A DNA stretch of 49,949 nt from the NCBI GenBank assembly GCA_028716845.1, contig JAQUPF010000016.1, positions 1 through 49,949 of the forward strand. Direction: 5' to 3'. Position 1 is the first letter of the stretch. Each line of letters starts with the position of its first letter. The notes under the pieces were generated by a model. The model was not told the origin of the DNA, made no database searches, and was given only the letters and a program-made list of their open reading frames with translations. Origin of the DNA: a bacterium (lineage in GTDB: Bacteria; Auribacterota; Tritonobacteria; UBA1439). Shown piece after piece: positions 26,411 to 37,440 of the stretch. A program made the position numbers and the translations under genes.

Positions 26411-28479
26411 GGGCGCCGTTTGGGGTTCCTCCGCCGCGGCTTCCCCGCAGTCGAACCGGGCGGCCGGCGCGGAGAGGGGGCCGACGCCCCGTCCCGCGCC
26501 TCGAGCTCCGCCCTCTCGAGTTCGAACAGCCGGTCCCGCAGCGCCGCCGCGTCCTCGTAGTCGAACCGGGCGGCCGCATCGAGCATCCGCTTCCGCACGG
26601 CGGCGATCTCCCGGCGGAGGGCGGCGGGGTCCCGGAGGGGCGCGGGCGCCTCCGGGACGGGGACGTAGTCGGACTCGCAGATCCTGCCGATGACGTCGTG
26701 CACCGCCTTCCGCACCGTCCGCGGCGTGATCCGGTGCGCCCTGTTGTAGGCGAGCTGGACGTCGCGTCGGCGCGCCGACTCCCGCACCGCCGCCTCGATT
26801 GACCGCGTCGGCGCGTCCGCGTACAGGATGGCGCGCCCGCGGACGTTCCGCGCGGCCCGCCCGCAGGTCTGGATGAGCGCGGTCTCCGATCGGAGGAACC
26901 CCTCCTTGTCGGCGTCGAGGACCGCGACGAGCGAGACCTCCGGCAGGTCGAGCCCCTCCCGGAGCAGGTTGATGCCGACGAGGACGTCGAACGCGCCCCG
27001 GCGGAGGTCGCGCAGGATCTCCATCCGCTCGATGGTGCCGATGTCGGCGTGGAGGTAGCGGACCCGCACGCCGAGCTCGCCGAGGTAGTCGGCCATCTCC
27101 TCCGCCGTCCGCTTCGTGAGCGTCGTGACGAGCACGCGCTCGTGCCGGCCGACCGTCTCCCTGATCTCGCCGACGAGGTCGTCCACCTGGTGCCGCGCGG
27201 GGCGCACGACGATCTCCGGGTCCGCGAGGCCGGTGGGGCGGACCACCTGCTCGACGATCCGCCCGCCGCTCTCCGCGCGCTCGTACGGGCCGGGGGTGGC
27301 GGAGACGAAGACGACCCGCCGGGCGATGAGCTCGAACTCCTCGAACATGAGCGGGCGGTTGTCGAGCGCCGAGGGGAGGCGGAAGCCGTACTCGACGAGC
27401 GTCTCCTTCCGGGAGCGGTCGCCGCGGTACATCGCCCGGAGCTGCGGCACCGTCACGTGGCTCTCGTCGATGAAGATGAGGCAGTCGTCCGGGAAGTAGC
27501 TCAGGAGCGTCGCCGGCGGCTGCCCCGGCCGCCGGCCGTCGAGGTGCCGCGAATAGTTCTCGATCCCCGTGCAGAAGCCGAACTCGGCGAGCATCTCGAG
27601 GTCGTACTCGGTGCGCTGCCGCTGCCGCTGCGCCTCGACGATCCTCCCCGCGGCCTCGAGCGCCCCGCACCGCTCCTCGAGCTCGGCGCGGATCCCCTCT
27701 CGGGCCCGCCGCAGCCGGTCCTCCGGCGTGACGTAGTGGCTCGCCGGGTAGATCGCCGCGGCGTCGAGCGACCGCACGGCGGCCCCCCGGAGCGGGTCGA
27801 TCTCCGAGACCGACTCGACGCGGTCGCCGAGGAAGCCGACCCGGACGGCGCGCTCCTCCTCGTGGGCCGGGAAGATCTCGACGGTGTCGCCGCGGACGCG
27901 GAACGTCCCCCGGTGGAAATCGAAGTCGCCGCGCGCGTACTGGATCCGCACGAGGGCGCGGAGGAGGTCGTCCCGGTCGAGCGCCATCCCCCGCTCGATC
28001 CGGACGTTCATCCGGCGGTACTCCTCGGGGACGCCGAGGCCGTAGATGGCGGAGACGCTCGCGACGATGACGACGTCCTCCCGCTCCGAGAGCATGGCCG
28101 TGGCCTCGTGCCGGAGCATGTCGATGCGCTCGTTGATCGCGGTGTCCTTCTCGATGTAGGTGTCGGTCTGCGGGATGTACGCCTCCGGCTGGTAGTAGTC
28201 GTAGTAGCTCACGAAGAAGCCGACGGCGTTCCCGGGGAAGAGCGTCTTGAACTCCGAGAAGAGCTGGCCGGCGAGCGTCTTGTTGTGCGCGAGGACGAGG
28301 GCCGGCAGCCCGACGCGGGCGATGACGTTCGCCATCGTGAAGGTCTTCCCCGAGCCGGTCACGCCGAGGAGCGTCTGGCGGCGGAAGCCGCGGCGCACCC
28401 CGTCGACGAGGGCGTCGATCGCCTGCGGCTGGTCGCCGCACGGCCGCATATCGGAGACGATCCTGAACGCTGGCTTCAT
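26407..28479 (-). CDS. uvrB: UvrABC system protein B (excinuclease subunit)
   Basis: This 690-residue UvrB is the DNA-damage-verifying helicase-like subunit of excision repair. It has Walker A GVTGSGKT (~39-46), the beta-hairpin Tyr cluster in [24 protein letters not shown] in [12 protein letters not shown], helicase motifs in [30 protein letters not shown] and QTCGRAARN, and the C-terminal UVR domain ([18 protein letters not shown]). The C-terminal tail is unusually Pro/Arg-rich. The start ATG at 28479 lies 8 bp after the upstream small membrane protein's stop. No uvrA is in the window. Confidence 0.97.
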   Translation of the reverse strand: MKPAFRIVSDMRPCGDQPQAIDALVDGVRRGFRRQTLLGVTGSGKTFTMANVIARVGLPALVLAHNKTLAGQLFSEFKTLFPGNAVGFFVSYYDYYQPEAYIPQTDTYIEKDTAINERIDMLRHEATAMLSEREDVVIVASVSAIYGLGVPEEYRRMNVRIERGMALDRDDLLRALVRIQYARGDFDFHRGTFRVRGDTVEIFPAHEEERAVRVGFLGDRVESVSEIDPLRGAAVRSLDAAAIYPASHYVTPEDRLRRAREGIRAELEERCGALEAAGRIVEAQRQRQRTEYDLEMLAEFGFCTGIENYSRHLDGRRPGQPPATLLSYFPDDCLIFIDESHVTVPQLRAMYRGDRSRKETLVEYGFRLPSALDNRPLMFEEFELIARRVVFVSATPGPYERAESGGRIVEQVVRPTGLADPEIVVRPARHQVDDLVGEIRETVGRHERVLVTTLTKRTAEEMADYLGELGVRVRYLHADIGTIERMEILRDLRRGAFDVLVGINLLREGLDLPEVSLVAVLDADKEGFLRSETALIQTCGRAARNVRGRAILYADAPTRSIEAAVRESARRRDVQLAYNRAHRITPRTVRKAVHDVIGRICESDYVPVPEAPAPLRDPAALRREIAAVRKRMLDAAARFDYEDAAALRDRLFELERAELEARDGASAPSPRRPPGSTAGKPRRRNPKRRP

Positions 28480-28487
28480 GCCGGTCT

Positions 28488-28745
28488 TCAGATCCGGTCG
28501 AGGAGCAGGCAGAGGGACGCGACGAGGGCGAGGACGGACCCGGCGAACGCGAGCAGGGCCCTCGCCTGCGCGGCCGTCCCCTGGAGGTTCAGGACATGGG
28601 CGGCCACGAAGGGGCTCGCGACCGCCGCCGCCCAGAGGAGGAGGGCGAGGGCGGCCACGACGAGCAGGCGCGCCGCCCGCGCGTGCCACGGCCTCCGGAA
28701 CCGCCCCCCCCGCATGCCGCCTCCCACTCCCCGCCGCATCGTCAT
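28488..28745 (-). CDS. Small two-helix membrane protein of unknown function
   Basis: This 85-residue protein has a basic, Gly/Arg-rich N-terminus ([16 protein letters not shown]) followed by two hydrophobic helices (~28-50 and ~62-82). It starts 3 bp after the propeller/TPR gene stop and ends 8 bp before uvrB, consistent with a real gene in this tightly spaced run. I do not recognise the family. An alternative start is the internal Met at residue 11. Confidence 0.55.
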   Translation of the reverse strand: MTMRRGVGGGMRGGRFRRPWHARAARLLVVAALALLLWAAAVASPFVAAHVLNLQGTAAQARALLAFAGSVLALVASLCLLLDRI

Positions 28746-28748
28746 TCC

Positions 28749-30467
28749 CTATTCCCGCAGCCCCTCCAGCATCTCCCGCGCCGCCGGGTCGCCCGGCCGC
28801 AGCTCGAGGACGCGGCGGAGGTGGGCGCGGGCGCCGGCGAAATCGAGCCGCGTGACCGCGAGCTCCGCCATGCAGAGGAGGGCGTCCGGGTCGTCCGGGC
28901 GGAGGGCGCGTGCGCGCCCGAACTCCTCGCCGGCGGCGTCCGTCTTCCCCTGCGTGAGGAACACCCTCCCCGCGTTGAGGTACGCCGCCGGGTCGCGCGG
29001 ATCGATCGCCTTCGCGTGGCCGAACTCCGCGAGCGCCTCCGAGAGGCGCCCCGACCGGGCGAGGGCGCGGCCGAAGGCGTTCCGGTAGGCGGCCGACCGC
29101 GGCTCGAGCTGCACCGCGAGCCGGTACTCCCGGTCGGCGGCGCGGATCTCGCCGAGCCCCTCGTACCCCCGCGCGAGCTCGAGCCGGGCCGGCGCCGAAT
29201 CCTCCCGCGCCTCGAGCAGCCCCTTGCAGACGACGACCGCGTCCCGGTACCGGCCGTCGGCGATGAAGCCGCGCACGCGCCCGAGCGCGGCCTCGAGCTG
29301 CTCGTCCGTCACCTCGGGAGCGGTCCGCTCCGCCTTCGGCCGCGGGCGGCGCGGGCCGAGGGCGAAGAAGACGTTGGTACCCGAGCCGACGTAGACCATG
29401 CCGCCGGAGAATGCCGGCGGCGAGAGCGTCCTCCCCGCGACGGCCGCCTTCCACGCCTGCCCGCCGTCCCGCGCGCGGATGCCGTGGATGACGCCGCCCT
29501 CGACCGCCGCGACCGCGAGTTCGCCGTCGACGGCCGGCGGGCCCGCCACCGCTCCGTCCGCCCTGAACCGCCAGCGGAGCGCGCCGTCGTCCGCCCCCCA
29601 GCCGTACACGGAGCCGTCGGCCGATCCCGCGATCACCAGGCCGCCCGCGACCGTGGAGGCGACCGACACCTCCCGCCGCGCCTTCGCCTTCCAGAGCGCG
29701 GCGCCGCTCGCGGCGTCCAGGCAGTGCACCGTCCCGTCGACGCAGCCGACGAACACCCTCCCGCCCGCCGCGACCGGCGAGGCGCGCACCGGGCTCTTCA
29801 GGTCGCGCCGCCAGCGCTCCGCCCCGCCTTCGGCGTCGAGGCAGTAGACGCGCCCGTCCTCGCTGCCGCAGAACACCACCCCGCCCTCGACCGCCGGCGC
29901 CGACGGGATGTCGCCCCTCGCGGCGAAATCCCAGAGCCGCCGCCCGCTCTCCGCGTTGAGGCAGTCGAGCCGCCGGTCCATCCTCCCCACGTAGATCCGC
30001 CCGCCCATGACGGCCGCGGCGGCGAGGACGCGCTCCGGGTAGCGCCGCCGCCAGACCTCCGCGCCGGTCGAGGCGTCGAGGCAGTAGAGGAGGCCGCGCT
30101 CCTCGACGCGGACCTCGTCATGGTATTCGACGAGGCCGATGTCGCTCGAGGCGACGTACACCCTGCCGGCGGCGACGGCGGGCGGCGACATCCCCCGGTG
30201 CCGGGCGCCGAACCGCCACTCCTCGTGGCCCGTCGCTGCATCGAGGCAGGCGATCGTCCCGTCCCCGGCGCTCACGTACACCCTGCCGGCGGCGACGAGG
30301 GGGGCGACCGCGATCGGGCCCCTCGCCCTGTACCGCCAGACGACCTCGACCGCCGCCGGCGTCCCGCCGCCGTCCGCCGCGCCGGCGGGCGCCGGCCACG
30401 CGAGGAGGAGCGCGGCCGCCGCGATGCGGCCGTGCCTCCGCGCGCCTTCTCCCATGACGGTTCTCAT
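28749..30467 (-). CDS. PQQ-like (WD40-like) beta-propeller protein with C-terminal TPR repeats
   Basis: This protein of about 572 residues has a signal-peptide-like N-terminus ([17 protein letters not shown]) and then about eight propeller blades of the PQQ type. These recur as [30 protein letters not shown] and [16 protein letters not shown], with Trp docking motifs such as [14 protein letters not shown] and GGAERWR. Three to four TPR units follow (~430-570), with [20 protein letters not shown]-like and [16 protein letters not shown] spacing. It is probably periplasmic or outer-surface and structural or scaffolding, like BamB-type propellers. There is no dehydrogenase domain. The ATG at 30467 is chosen; ATG at 30455 with GAGAA upstream is also possible. 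It lies 19 bp after rsmB. Confidence 0.8.
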   Translation of the reverse strand: MRTVMGEGARRHGRIAAAALLLAWPAPAGAADGGGTPAAVEVVWRYRARGPIAVAPLVAAGRVYVSAGDGTIACLDAATGHEEWRFGARHRGMSPPAVAAGRVYVASSDIGLVEYHDEVRVEERGLLYCLDASTGAEVWRRRYPERVLAAAAVMGGRIYVGRMDRRLDCLNAESGRRLWDFAARGDIPSAPAVEGGVVFCGSEDGRVYCLDAEGGAERWRRDLKSPVRASPVAAGGRVFVGCVDGTVHCLDAASGAALWKAKARREVSVASTVAGGLVIAGSADGSVYGWGADDGALRWRFRADGAVAGPPAVDGELAVAAVEGGVIHGIRARDGGQAWKAAVAGRTLSPPAFSGGMVYVGSGTNVFFALGPRRPRPKAERTAPEVTDEQLEAALGRVRGFIADGRYRDAVVVCKGLLEAREDSAPARLELARGYEGLGEIRAADREYRLAVQLEPRSAAYRNAFGRALARSGRLSEALAEFGHAKAIDPRDPAAYLNAGRVFLTQGKTDAAGEEFGRARALRPDDPDALLCMAELAVTRLDFAGARAHLRRVLELRPGDPAAREMLEGLRE

Positions 30468-30486
30468 ATCCGAAGATCCCACCTGA

Positions 30487-31851
30487 TCAGGCGCGCGATA
30501 CGAGGAGGGCGGCGTACCCGCCGTCGCAGCCGTCCCTGTGGGGAAGGAAGAGCATCTCCCCTTCGAGGCCGAACGCCTCCTTCTCGAGGAGGAAGCGCCG
30601 CACGACCTCCTCGTTCTCCTCGGGCTCGATGCTGCACGTGCTGTAGAGCACCGTCCCCCCCGGCCGGACGACCGCCGCCGCCGCCACGAGGAGGGCGGCC
30701 TGCCGGTCTGCGAGCCGCGCGATGTCGGCCTGCCCCAGCCGCCACCGGGCCTCGGGCCTCCGCCGCAGGACGCCGGTGTTGGAGCAGGGGGCGTCCACGA
30801 CGGCACGGTCCGCCGTGCCCGGTCCGACGATCGCGGCCGCCCGCAGGGCGTCGCCGACCGTGACCTTCACCGAGCGGAGGCCGAGGCGCGCGGCGGAGCG
30901 GCGGATGGCATCCGCCTTTCCCGGGCTGCGCTCGACGCAGACGACCTCCCCGCCGTCGCCCATCGACTCGGCGATCCCCGTGGCCTTCCCGCCAGGCCCC
31001 GCGCAGAGGTCCGCGACCCGCTCCCCCGGCCGCGCGCCGAGGAGATCCACGACGCGCATCCCGGCGACATCCTGCACCTGGAAGAGCCCCTCCCGGAACG
31101 CGGCGAGATCGCCGATCGGCCCGGGGAGGTCCCCGATATCCGCCGCGAGCCGGTGGCCGGGGTTCGGCGCGGCGGCGACCCCCTCCCCGGCGAGCCGCGC
31201 CACGAGGCCGTCCCGGTCGCACCGGAGCGCGTTCGCCCGGACGGTGACGCGCGGCGTCTCGTTGTTCGCCGCGCAGAGCGCCTCGGTCTCCCGCTCGCCC
31301 CACCGCCCGATCCACCGCTCCACGAGCCACGGCGGATGGGAGTGGACCGCGGCGATGCGCGCCGCGGGCGTTCCCCCGGCCGCCGCGGCGAGCGCGGCGC
31401 GCCCCCGCCGCTGCACCTCGCGCAGCACGGCGTTCACGAACGCCTCGGAGCCGCGCGGGCCGTGCCGCCGGGCGAGCTCGACCGATTCGCTCACCGCCGC
31501 GTACGCCGGGACACGGTCGAGGAAGAGGAGCTGGTACGCCCCCAGCCGGAGGATGTCGCGGAGGCCCGCCGAGACGGCCTCCATCCTCCTGCCGGCGCAC
31601 GCCTCGATCACCCGGTCGAGCGTCCCCCGGCGCCGCAGGCAGCCGAAGGCGAGCTCCGTGGCGAGGCGCCGCTCCGCAAGGGGACACGCGCGTCCGACGA
31701 ATTCCCCGTCGAGCAGCCCGCCCGCGAACAGGCCGCCGCGCATCGCGCGGCGGAGGACCCGCAGCGCGATCCCGCGCGCGGTCCCCGCGGGGGACCCCCC
31801 GGCGGCGCGCCTCAGCCGAGGCGCCCGCCCTCGAGCCCCGGCCGCCCGCAC
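30487..31851 (-). CDS. rsmB: 16S rRNA (cytosine-967-C5)-methyltransferase RsmB
   Basis: The N-terminal NusB-like domain (TARGIALRVLRR, RRLATELAFGCLRRRGTLD) binds rRNA. The C-terminal methyltransferase domain has motif I DLCAGPGGKATGIAE, the motif IV catalytic DAPCSNTGVLRRRPEARW and the motif VI nucleophile YSTCSIEPEENEEVV. It forms m5C967 in 16S rRNA. The start is uncertain: the domain requires the TARGIALRV strand, and no ATG precedes it closely. GTG at 31851, overlapping the end of fmt by 40 nt, is the nearest reasonable start. The fmt-rsmB order is the common bacterial arrangement. Gene identity is secure; the N-terminus is not. Confidence 0.92.
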   Translation of the reverse strand: MRAAGARGRAPRLRRAAGGSPAGTARGIALRVLRRAMRGGLFAGGLLDGEFVGRACPLAERRLATELAFGCLRRRGTLDRVIEACAGRRMEAVSAGLRDILRLGAYQLLFLDRVPAYAAVSESVELARRHGPRGSEAFVNAVLREVQRRGRAALAAAAGGTPAARIAAVHSHPPWLVERWIGRWGERETEALCAANNETPRVTVRANALRCDRDGLVARLAGEGVAAAPNPGHRLAADIGDLPGPIGDLAAFREGLFQVQDVAGMRVVDLLGARPGERVADLCAGPGGKATGIAESMGDGGEVVCVERSPGKADAIRRSAARLGLRSVKVTVGDALRAAAIVGPGTADRAVVDAPCSNTGVLRRRPEARWRLGQADIARLADRQAALLVAAAAVVRPGGTVLYSTCSIEPEENEEVVRRFLLEKEAFGLEGEMLFLPHRDGCDGGYAALLVSRA

Positions 31852-32750
31852 AGGAAGGCGCCGGCGTCCACCGGACGCTTCCCCTCGACCTGCACCACGC
31901 GCACGACCACGCATCCCTCACCCGCCCCGACGCGGATCCCGTCGCGCCGGCACTCGACGATGCCCCCGGGCTTCCCGCCCGCGCCCGCGGACGCCTCCGC
32001 CCGCAGGATCTTCACGAGCGCCTTCCCGCCGTCCCGCGGCACGTACGTGTACGCGCCCGGCCAGGGGTTGAAGGCGCGTATCCGGAGGACGATCTCGCGC
32101 GCCGGCATCCGCCAGTCGATGAGGCCGTCGGTCTTCCGCAGCCGGGGGGCGTACGTGGCGGCCTCCTCGTCCTGCGCCGACCGCTCCGCCGCGCCCCGAT
32201 CGATCACGTCGACGGCCTCCGCCAGGAGCCGGCCCCCGATCTCCGCGAGCTTCGACGAGAGGCTGCCGCCGGTGTCGCCGGGGAGGATCGGCAGCCGCTC
32301 CCGGGCGATGATGTCCCCCGCGTCGACGCGATCGCAGAGATGGGCGACCGTCACCCCCGTCTCCGCATCGCCGGAGAGGATGGCGTACTGCACGGGGGAG
32401 GCACCGCGCCACCTCGGGAGGAGCGACGGGTGGAGATTGATCGTCCCCCGCGGCGGCATCTCCCAGAGCGGCCGCGGGAGGAACGCCCCGTAGGCGACGA
32501 CCGCGACCAGGTCGGGGGCGATGCGCCGCGCCGCCGACATGAACGACGGGTCCGCGAGCGAGCGGGGCGTGAGGACGGGGAGGCCCAGTTCGACGGCCCG
32601 CGCCTTGACCGGCGTCGGGGAGACGATGAGCCTCCTTCCCTTCGGCCGGTCCTCCCGCGTGACGACGCCGCAGACCTCGTGGCCGGCGTCGACGAGCGCC
32701 TCGAGGGACGGCAGCGCGAACGCCGGCGTCCCCATGAACAGTATCCTCAC
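31812..32750 (-). CDS. fmt: Methionyl-tRNA formyltransferase
   Basis: This 312-residue Fmt formylates initiator Met-tRNA with 10-formyl-THF. The N-terminal formyltransferase fold begins RILFMGTPAFALPSLEAL. The catalytic triad is Asn105/His107 in GTINLHPSLLPRWRGASPV and Asp143 in DRVDAGDII. The C-terminal OB-fold tRNA-binding domain includes IRAFNPWPGAYTY and VDAGAFLCG. The GTG start at 32750 has GGAGG upstream. The 3' end overlaps rsmB. The partner def gene is in the window (35189-35704) but is separated by three unrelated genes, unlike the usual adjacent def-fmt pair. Confidence 0.96.
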   Translation of the reverse strand: MRILFMGTPAFALPSLEALVDAGHEVCGVVTREDRPKGRRLIVSPTPVKARAVELGLPVLTPRSLADPSFMSAARRIAPDLVAVVAYGAFLPRPLWEMPPRGTINLHPSLLPRWRGASPVQYAILSGDAETGVTVAHLCDRVDAGDIIARERLPILPGDTGGSLSSKLAEIGGRLLAEAVDVIDRGAAERSAQDEEAATYAPRLRKTDGLIDWRMPAREIVLRIRAFNPWPGAYTYVPRDGGKALVKILRAEASAGAGGKPGGIVECRRDGIRVGAGEGCVVVRVVQVEGKRPVDAGAFLCGRPGLEGGRLG

Positions 32751-32774
32751 CCCGCCTCCCCCGCCGCGGATTCA

Positions 32775-32960
32775 ATGAACCGATTCACCGCTGATTGCCA
32801 CTGATCATCACGGATTCGCGCGGATCATAGATCATTCATTCCGCCACGGAGATCACGTGGCAACTGTTCGTCGTGCCGCTCCGAAGTGTTCACATTCAGT
32901 CCCGGGCTTCCCCATTTCGCTGCAGTTGCTCTCTGTGCCCTCTGTGTTCTCCGTGGCGAG
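32775..32960. repeat. Degenerate intergenic repeat patch 2
   Basis: This patch lies in the 221-bp gap between fmt and the DUF192 gene. It holds CACTGATCATCACGGATTC-type units and a CTCTGTGCCCTCTGTGTTC then CTCCGTGGC unit matching patch 1. No gene is seen. Confidence 0.7.
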
Positions 32961-32971
32961 GAGTTCCCCGT

Positions 32972-33433
32972 TCATATGCGATCTGCAATGTGTATGTCAC
33001 GCGGGAGCTCGACCCGGTCCCCCACCCCCACGCCGTTCCGCTCGAACCAGCCCCTGTTCATCTCCAGCGCGAACTGCGCGGGTGTCTCGGAGCAGTGCCG
33101 CGTGCCGGCATCGTGCGGGCGCATCCGCTCGACCTGCGTGATCCTGCCGCCCGCGTCCATGAAGGCGATGTCGAGCGGCAGGCGCGTGTTCTTCATCCAG
33201 AAGCAGAGCGTTTGCGGGGAGTCGTAGACGAAGAGCATCCCCTCGTCCTCGCCGAGCCGCCGCCTGAACATCAGCCCCCGCGCCTGCTCGTGCGGCCGCC
33301 GGGCGACCTCGACCCTCGCCGCCTTTCCCCCCGCCGTGAGCGTCGCCCGCTCCAGCGGCAGCGGCGAGGGATCGCCGGAGCAGGAGAGGAGCGCCGCCGC
33401 GATCGGCGCGAGGGCGGCCATCCTACGCGGCAC
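32972..33433 (-). CDS. DUF192 family lipoprotein
   Basis: This 153-residue protein has an N-terminal lipoprotein signal (AALAPIAAALLSC, with Cys at about residue 18), so it should be lipid-anchored outside the cytoplasm. The body is DUF192: ARRPHEQARGLMFRRRLGEDEGMLFVYDSPQTLCFWMKNTRLPLDIAFMDAGG is present as consecutive family motifs, here quoted in part as GLMFRRRL, FWMKNTRLPLDIAF and ALEMNRGWFERNGV. Function of the family is unknown. The GTG at 33433 is chosen for its GGAGG-like site and 11-nt overlap with the upstream gene; ATG at 33421 is the alternative. Confidence 0.85.
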   Translation of the reverse strand: MPRRMAALAPIAAALLSCSGDPSPLPLERATLTAGGKAARVEVARRPHEQARGLMFRRRLGEDEGMLFVYDSPQTLCFWMKNTRLPLDIAFMDAGGRITQVERMRPHDAGTRHCSETPAQFALEMNRGWFERNGVGVGDRVELPRDIHIADRI

Positions 33434-34190
33434 GCTCTTCCCTCCCCGCGGCGAACAGCGCGGCGACGAGAAACGAGAGATGGATCGAGGCGCAGGCGGC
33501 GACGGCGACGAGCGGCCTGAGCCAGATGCCGAAGATGAGGAGGAGGAAGAGGGCGAAGAGCGAGAGCGCGGCGGCGTAGATGCTCATCTGGAACACCTGC
33601 CGGTATGAGTAGGCGGCGCCCCGGAGGAGGGCGATCCCCTCGCCGAGGAGGGCGCCCGCGGCCGACTGGAGGAGGAGGCCGAAGAGCAGGGCGGCGTAGG
33701 TGCCCGCGGCGAAGAGGGCGAGCATCCGTCTCCTGACGATGAGGCCGTCGAAGAAGGCGGCGTCCATGACGAAATCCCGCTTCCGGGCGTAGCTCCAGGA
33801 GAGGACGGCGTCGCCCAGCTTCACCACGACGCCCGTCCTCGCGACGAGCGCCCCCGCGGCGTATTCCGCGCCCACCCGCTCCGTCCCGCCCGTCGTGTCG
33901 ATGATGATGGCGCCCTTCTCGCCGTCGCCGATCGTCCGCTCGACGAGGAACGGCTGGGCGACCTCCGCGGACGCCTCCCCGTCCCGCACCGTGACGACGG
34001 GCAGGTTGTCCCGGCACCATCGCCACAGGCCGTTGAGGAAGTAGACGTTCAGGCAGACGACCAGCGCGGCGACCGTCCCGCAGACGGCGGTGACCTTCAG
34101 CAGGTAGCGGAACGCCGGCCCGAACGGACGGAGCGCCACCTCGGCGTAGAAGCCGAGGTCGGACGCGCTCCGCCACAGCTCCCTCAGCAT
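33423..34190 (-). CDS. DUF1189 family membrane protein
   Basis: This 255-residue membrane protein has a first helix at ~32-55, an extracytoplasmic domain (~56-150) with IIIDTTGGTERVG and GVVVKLGDAVLSW, then several helices (~155-245). The N-terminal WRSASDLGFYAEVALRPFG and the IDTTG segment match DUF1189, a family of unknown function common in Firmicutes and candidate phyla. The ATG at 34190 is 12 bp downstream of the galE stop in the same direction, and the 3' end overlaps the DUF192 gene, so galE, DUF1189 and DUF192 are likely co-transcribed. Confidence 0.75.
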   Translation of the reverse strand: MLRELWRSASDLGFYAEVALRPFGPAFRYLLKVTAVCGTVAALVVCLNVYFLNGLWRWCRDNLPVVTVRDGEASAEVAQPFLVERTIGDGEKGAIIIDTTGGTERVGAEYAAGALVARTGVVVKLGDAVLSWSYARKRDFVMDAAFFDGLIVRRRMLALFAAGTYAALLFGLLLQSAAGALLGEGIALLRGAAYSYRQVFQMSIYAAALSLFALFLLLIFGIWLRPLVAVAACASIHLSFLVAALFAAGREERAA

Positions 34191-34202
34191 GGGGTCAACC
34201 CT

Positions 34203-35188
<986 letters not shown>

Positions 35189-35192
<4 letters not shown>

Positions 35193-35704
35193 CTGTGCTC
35201 CCCCCTCCTGCTCCTCGCGCGGAGCCGCCGCAGGCCGGCGGCCATGAGGGCGCGGCGCGCGACGCCGACCCTGTCCGGGATGAGGATGCCGTCGAGGTGA
35301 TCGATCTCGTGCTGGACCGCCTGCGCCGTCACACCGGTCGCCCGCATGGTCTTCCGGGAGCCTCCGAGCGTGCCATACTCCACCGTGACCTCGACCGCCC
35401 GTTCGACGGGAGCCGTGATGCCGGGCAGGCTCAGGCACCCCTCCTCCATCGCGATCGTCTCGCCGAGCCGGATGATCACCGGGTCGACGAGGATGATCTT
35501 GCCGCTCCCCTCGTGGCGGACGTCCATGACGGCGAGCCGGAGCGGCACCCCCACCTGCGGGGCGGCGAGGCCGAGCCCCTCGTGGTAGTACATCGTCTCG
35601 AGCATGTTCTCCGCCAGGCGCCTGATCTCCGGCGTGACCCCCCCGACCTCCTCCGCCTTCCCGTGGAGGACCTTGTTCCCGTACAGGACGATATTCAGCA
35701 GCAT
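35189..35704 (-). CDS. def: Peptide deformylase
   Basis: This 171-residue metalloenzyme removes the N-formyl group from nascent proteins. It has motif I GLGLAAPQ (43-50), motif II EGCLS (88-92, Cys90 metal ligand) and motif III HEIDH (132-136, two His ligands and catalytic Glu133). The ATG at 35704, with GGGAG about 10 nt upstream, gives the standard N-terminus (LNIVLYGNKVLH). An in-frame ATG at 35746 would add 14 residues containing a CGKC pair; this is unusual for the family but cannot be excluded. It overlaps galE (GTGA). Confidence 0.95.
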
Positions 35705-35794
35705 CGCCGCGCTCCCTTTCCGGCATTTTCCGCATAAATATACCATGTCTCCCTCCCTTCGTACATCGGCGGGGGCACGTGCCATCACGCGCCC

Positions 35795-36060
35795 CGCACC
35801 ACGGATCTCCACGGATTCCCGTGCGGCTCTTCGTTCGTATCTCGTATTTCGCATCTTGCAAGGTCCTCAGCAGAACCCGTTTCCTCGCCGCGGAATTCAC
35901 GCTGATGAGCGCAGATCGAACAAGGGCAAAGAGGCGGAAGCTGCTTGAATGCGCGTCTTGTCTGCGATGATCTGCGGCGAAAGCGATTATTCTTCCCGCT
36001 GCCGTCAGATTCGTGCAGATCCGCAATGATCCGTGGAAATCCGTGGTTGATTGCTGCTTC
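35795..36060. repeat. Degenerate intergenic repeat patch 3
   Basis: This patch is in the 445-bp gap between def and the CoA-transferase gene (35705-36149). It opens with ACCACGGATCTCCACGGATT, carries a TTCGTATCTCGTATTTCGC unit shared with patches 1 and 6, and closes with CCGTGGAAATCCGTGG. Apart from the promoter at 36088 and the possible def leader, I see no gene in this gap. Confidence 0.75.
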
Positions 36061-36087
36061 CTGGCCGCCGCGGCGACACTATTTAGG

Positions 36088-36116
36088 TTGCGAACCGGCA
36101 CGGCCTGGTCCATAAT
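36088..36116 (+). promoter_or_regulatory. Sigma70-type promoter for the CoA-transferase gene
   Basis: TTGCGA (36088-36093), a 17-bp spacer and CATAAT (36111-36116) lie 33 bp before the ATG, immediately after repeat patch 3. Confidence 0.6.
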
Positions 36117-36149
36117 CCACCCGCAGTCGGGCCGCCGGAGGCGGATGGC

Positions 36150-37337
36150 ATGATGAAACCACTCGATGGGATACGGGTCCTCGACCTGAGCAGGCTGCTC
36201 GCCGGCCCGTTCTGCACGATGCTGCTCGCCGACATGGGGGCGGACGTCATCAAGGTCGAGCGGCCCGGAACGGGCGACGACACGAGGGCCTTCGGCCCGC
36301 CGTTCCAGGAGGGGGAGAGCGCCTATTTCCTAAGCATCAATCGGGGGAAGCGGAGCGCCACGCTCGACCTCAAGTCGGAGCGGGGCAGGGAGGCCCTGCG
36401 GCGCATGGTCGAGCGCGCCGATGTCCTCGTCGAGAACTTCAGGCCGGGCGCGATCAAGCGGCTCGGCTTCGACTACGAGAACGCGTCCCGGATCAACCCG
36501 CGCATCATCCTCGCCTCCGTCTCCGGCTTCGGCCAGACGGGCCCCTGGGCCTCGAAGCCGGGGTACGACCTCGCCGTCCAGGGGCTCGGCGGCATCATGA
36601 GCCTCACCGGCGAGCCGGACGGCCCCCCCTGCAAGGTCGGCGTCTCGCAGGCCGACCTCATCGCGGGGCTGTACGCGGCCGAGGGGATCCTGCTGGCGCT
36701 CATCGCCCGCGGGCGGACGGGGAAGGGGCAGCTCGTCGACGTCGGCATGCTCGACTGCCAGCTGTCGCTCCTCACCTTCCAGGCGGGCCTCTACTTCATG
36801 ACGGGCGTCTCGCCCGTCCGCATGGGCAACCGGCACCCGACCATCTGCCCCTACGAGACATTCCGCGCCGCCGACCGGTACATCACCATCGCCGTCGGGA
36901 ACGACGCCCTCTGGGGGAAGTTCTGCGCGCTCCTCGGCCTCGACGACCTCCGCGACCACCCCGACTTCCGGACGAACCCGGAGCGGGTGAAGAACAGGGG
37001 CCGCCTCGTCCCCCGCATCGGGGAGAAGATCGCGCGCCGCGACAGCGCCCACTGGATCCGGCTCTTTGAAGAGGCAGGCATACCCGCCGGCCCCATCCTC
37101 TCCGTCGAGGAGGCGCTCACCAACCCGCAATCGACCGTCCGTGAGATGGTCCTCACCACCGATCACCCGAAGGTCGGCCCCCTCCGCTCCATCGGCATCC
37201 CCGTGAAGCTCTCCGGGACGCCCGGCGGCGTCTCCTCCCCTCCCCCCCTCCTCGGCGAGCACACCGAGGAGGTCCTGCGGGAAATCGGCTACTCCGCCGC
37301 CGAGATCGGGTCGATGCGCGCCGACGGCGTCATCTGA
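36150..37337 (+). CDS. Class III (CaiB/BaiF/FRC) acyl-CoA transferase
   Basis: This 395-residue family III CoA-transferase moves CoA between carboxylic acids through an aspartyl-CoA anhydride. It has [22 protein letters not shown] at the N-terminus, the nucleotide-binding [26 protein letters not shown], and the catalytic Asp169 in [14 protein letters not shown]. The start is ATG 36150 with GGAGG 8 nt upstream (ATG 36153 is an alternative). The donor and acceptor are not readable, but the following methylmalonyl-CoA mutase genes make succinyl-, propionyl- or methylmalonyl-CoA chemistry likely. It may activate a short acid at the expense of succinyl-CoA. Confidence 0.92.
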   Translation: MMKPLDGIRVLDLSRLLAGPFCTMLLADMGADVIKVERPGTGDDTRAFGPPFQEGESAYFLSINRGKRSATLDLKSERGREALRRMVERADVLVENFRPGAIKRLGFDYENASRINPRIILASVSGFGQTGPWASKPGYDLAVQGLGGIMSLTGEPDGPPCKVGVSQADLIAGLYAAEGILLALIARGRTGKGQLVDVGMLDCQLSLLTFQAGLYFMTGVSPVRMGNRHPTICPYETFRAADRYITIAVGNDALWGKFCALLGLDDLRDHPDFRTNPERVKNRGRLVPRIGEKIARRDSAHWIRLFEEAGIPAGPILSVEEALTNPQSTVREMVLTTDHPKVGPLRSIGIPVKLSGTPGGVSSPPPLLGEHTEEVLREIGYSAAEIGSMRADGVI

Positions 37338-37371
37338 CCGTCCGGGCGCCCGCCGCGGCACAAGGCACTCC

Positions 37372-37425
37372 GCACCACGGATCCCCACCGATTATCGACG
37401 GATTCACACGGATCAAATGCAGCCG
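37372..37425. repeat. Degenerate intergenic repeat patch 4
   Basis: This short patch opens with CACCACGGATCCCCACCG and runs to GACGGATTCACACGGATC. It sits between the CoA-transferase and the mutase genes, directly followed by the perfect palindrome at 37441. Confidence 0.7.
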
Positions 37426-37440
37426 AATGCCGAACGTCCA

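Noticed and set aside
28749-30467. PQQ-dependent alcohol dehydrogenase
   Set aside because: The propeller repeats resemble the PQQ family, but there are no catalytic Asp/Cys pair, cofactor-binding or cytochrome segments, and the C-terminus is TPR.
35705-36149. Small coding genes within the repeat-rich gap before the CoA-transferase gene
   Set aside because: Short frames here read through repeat text that recurs in other gaps in different frames and orientations, so they are not genuine proteins.
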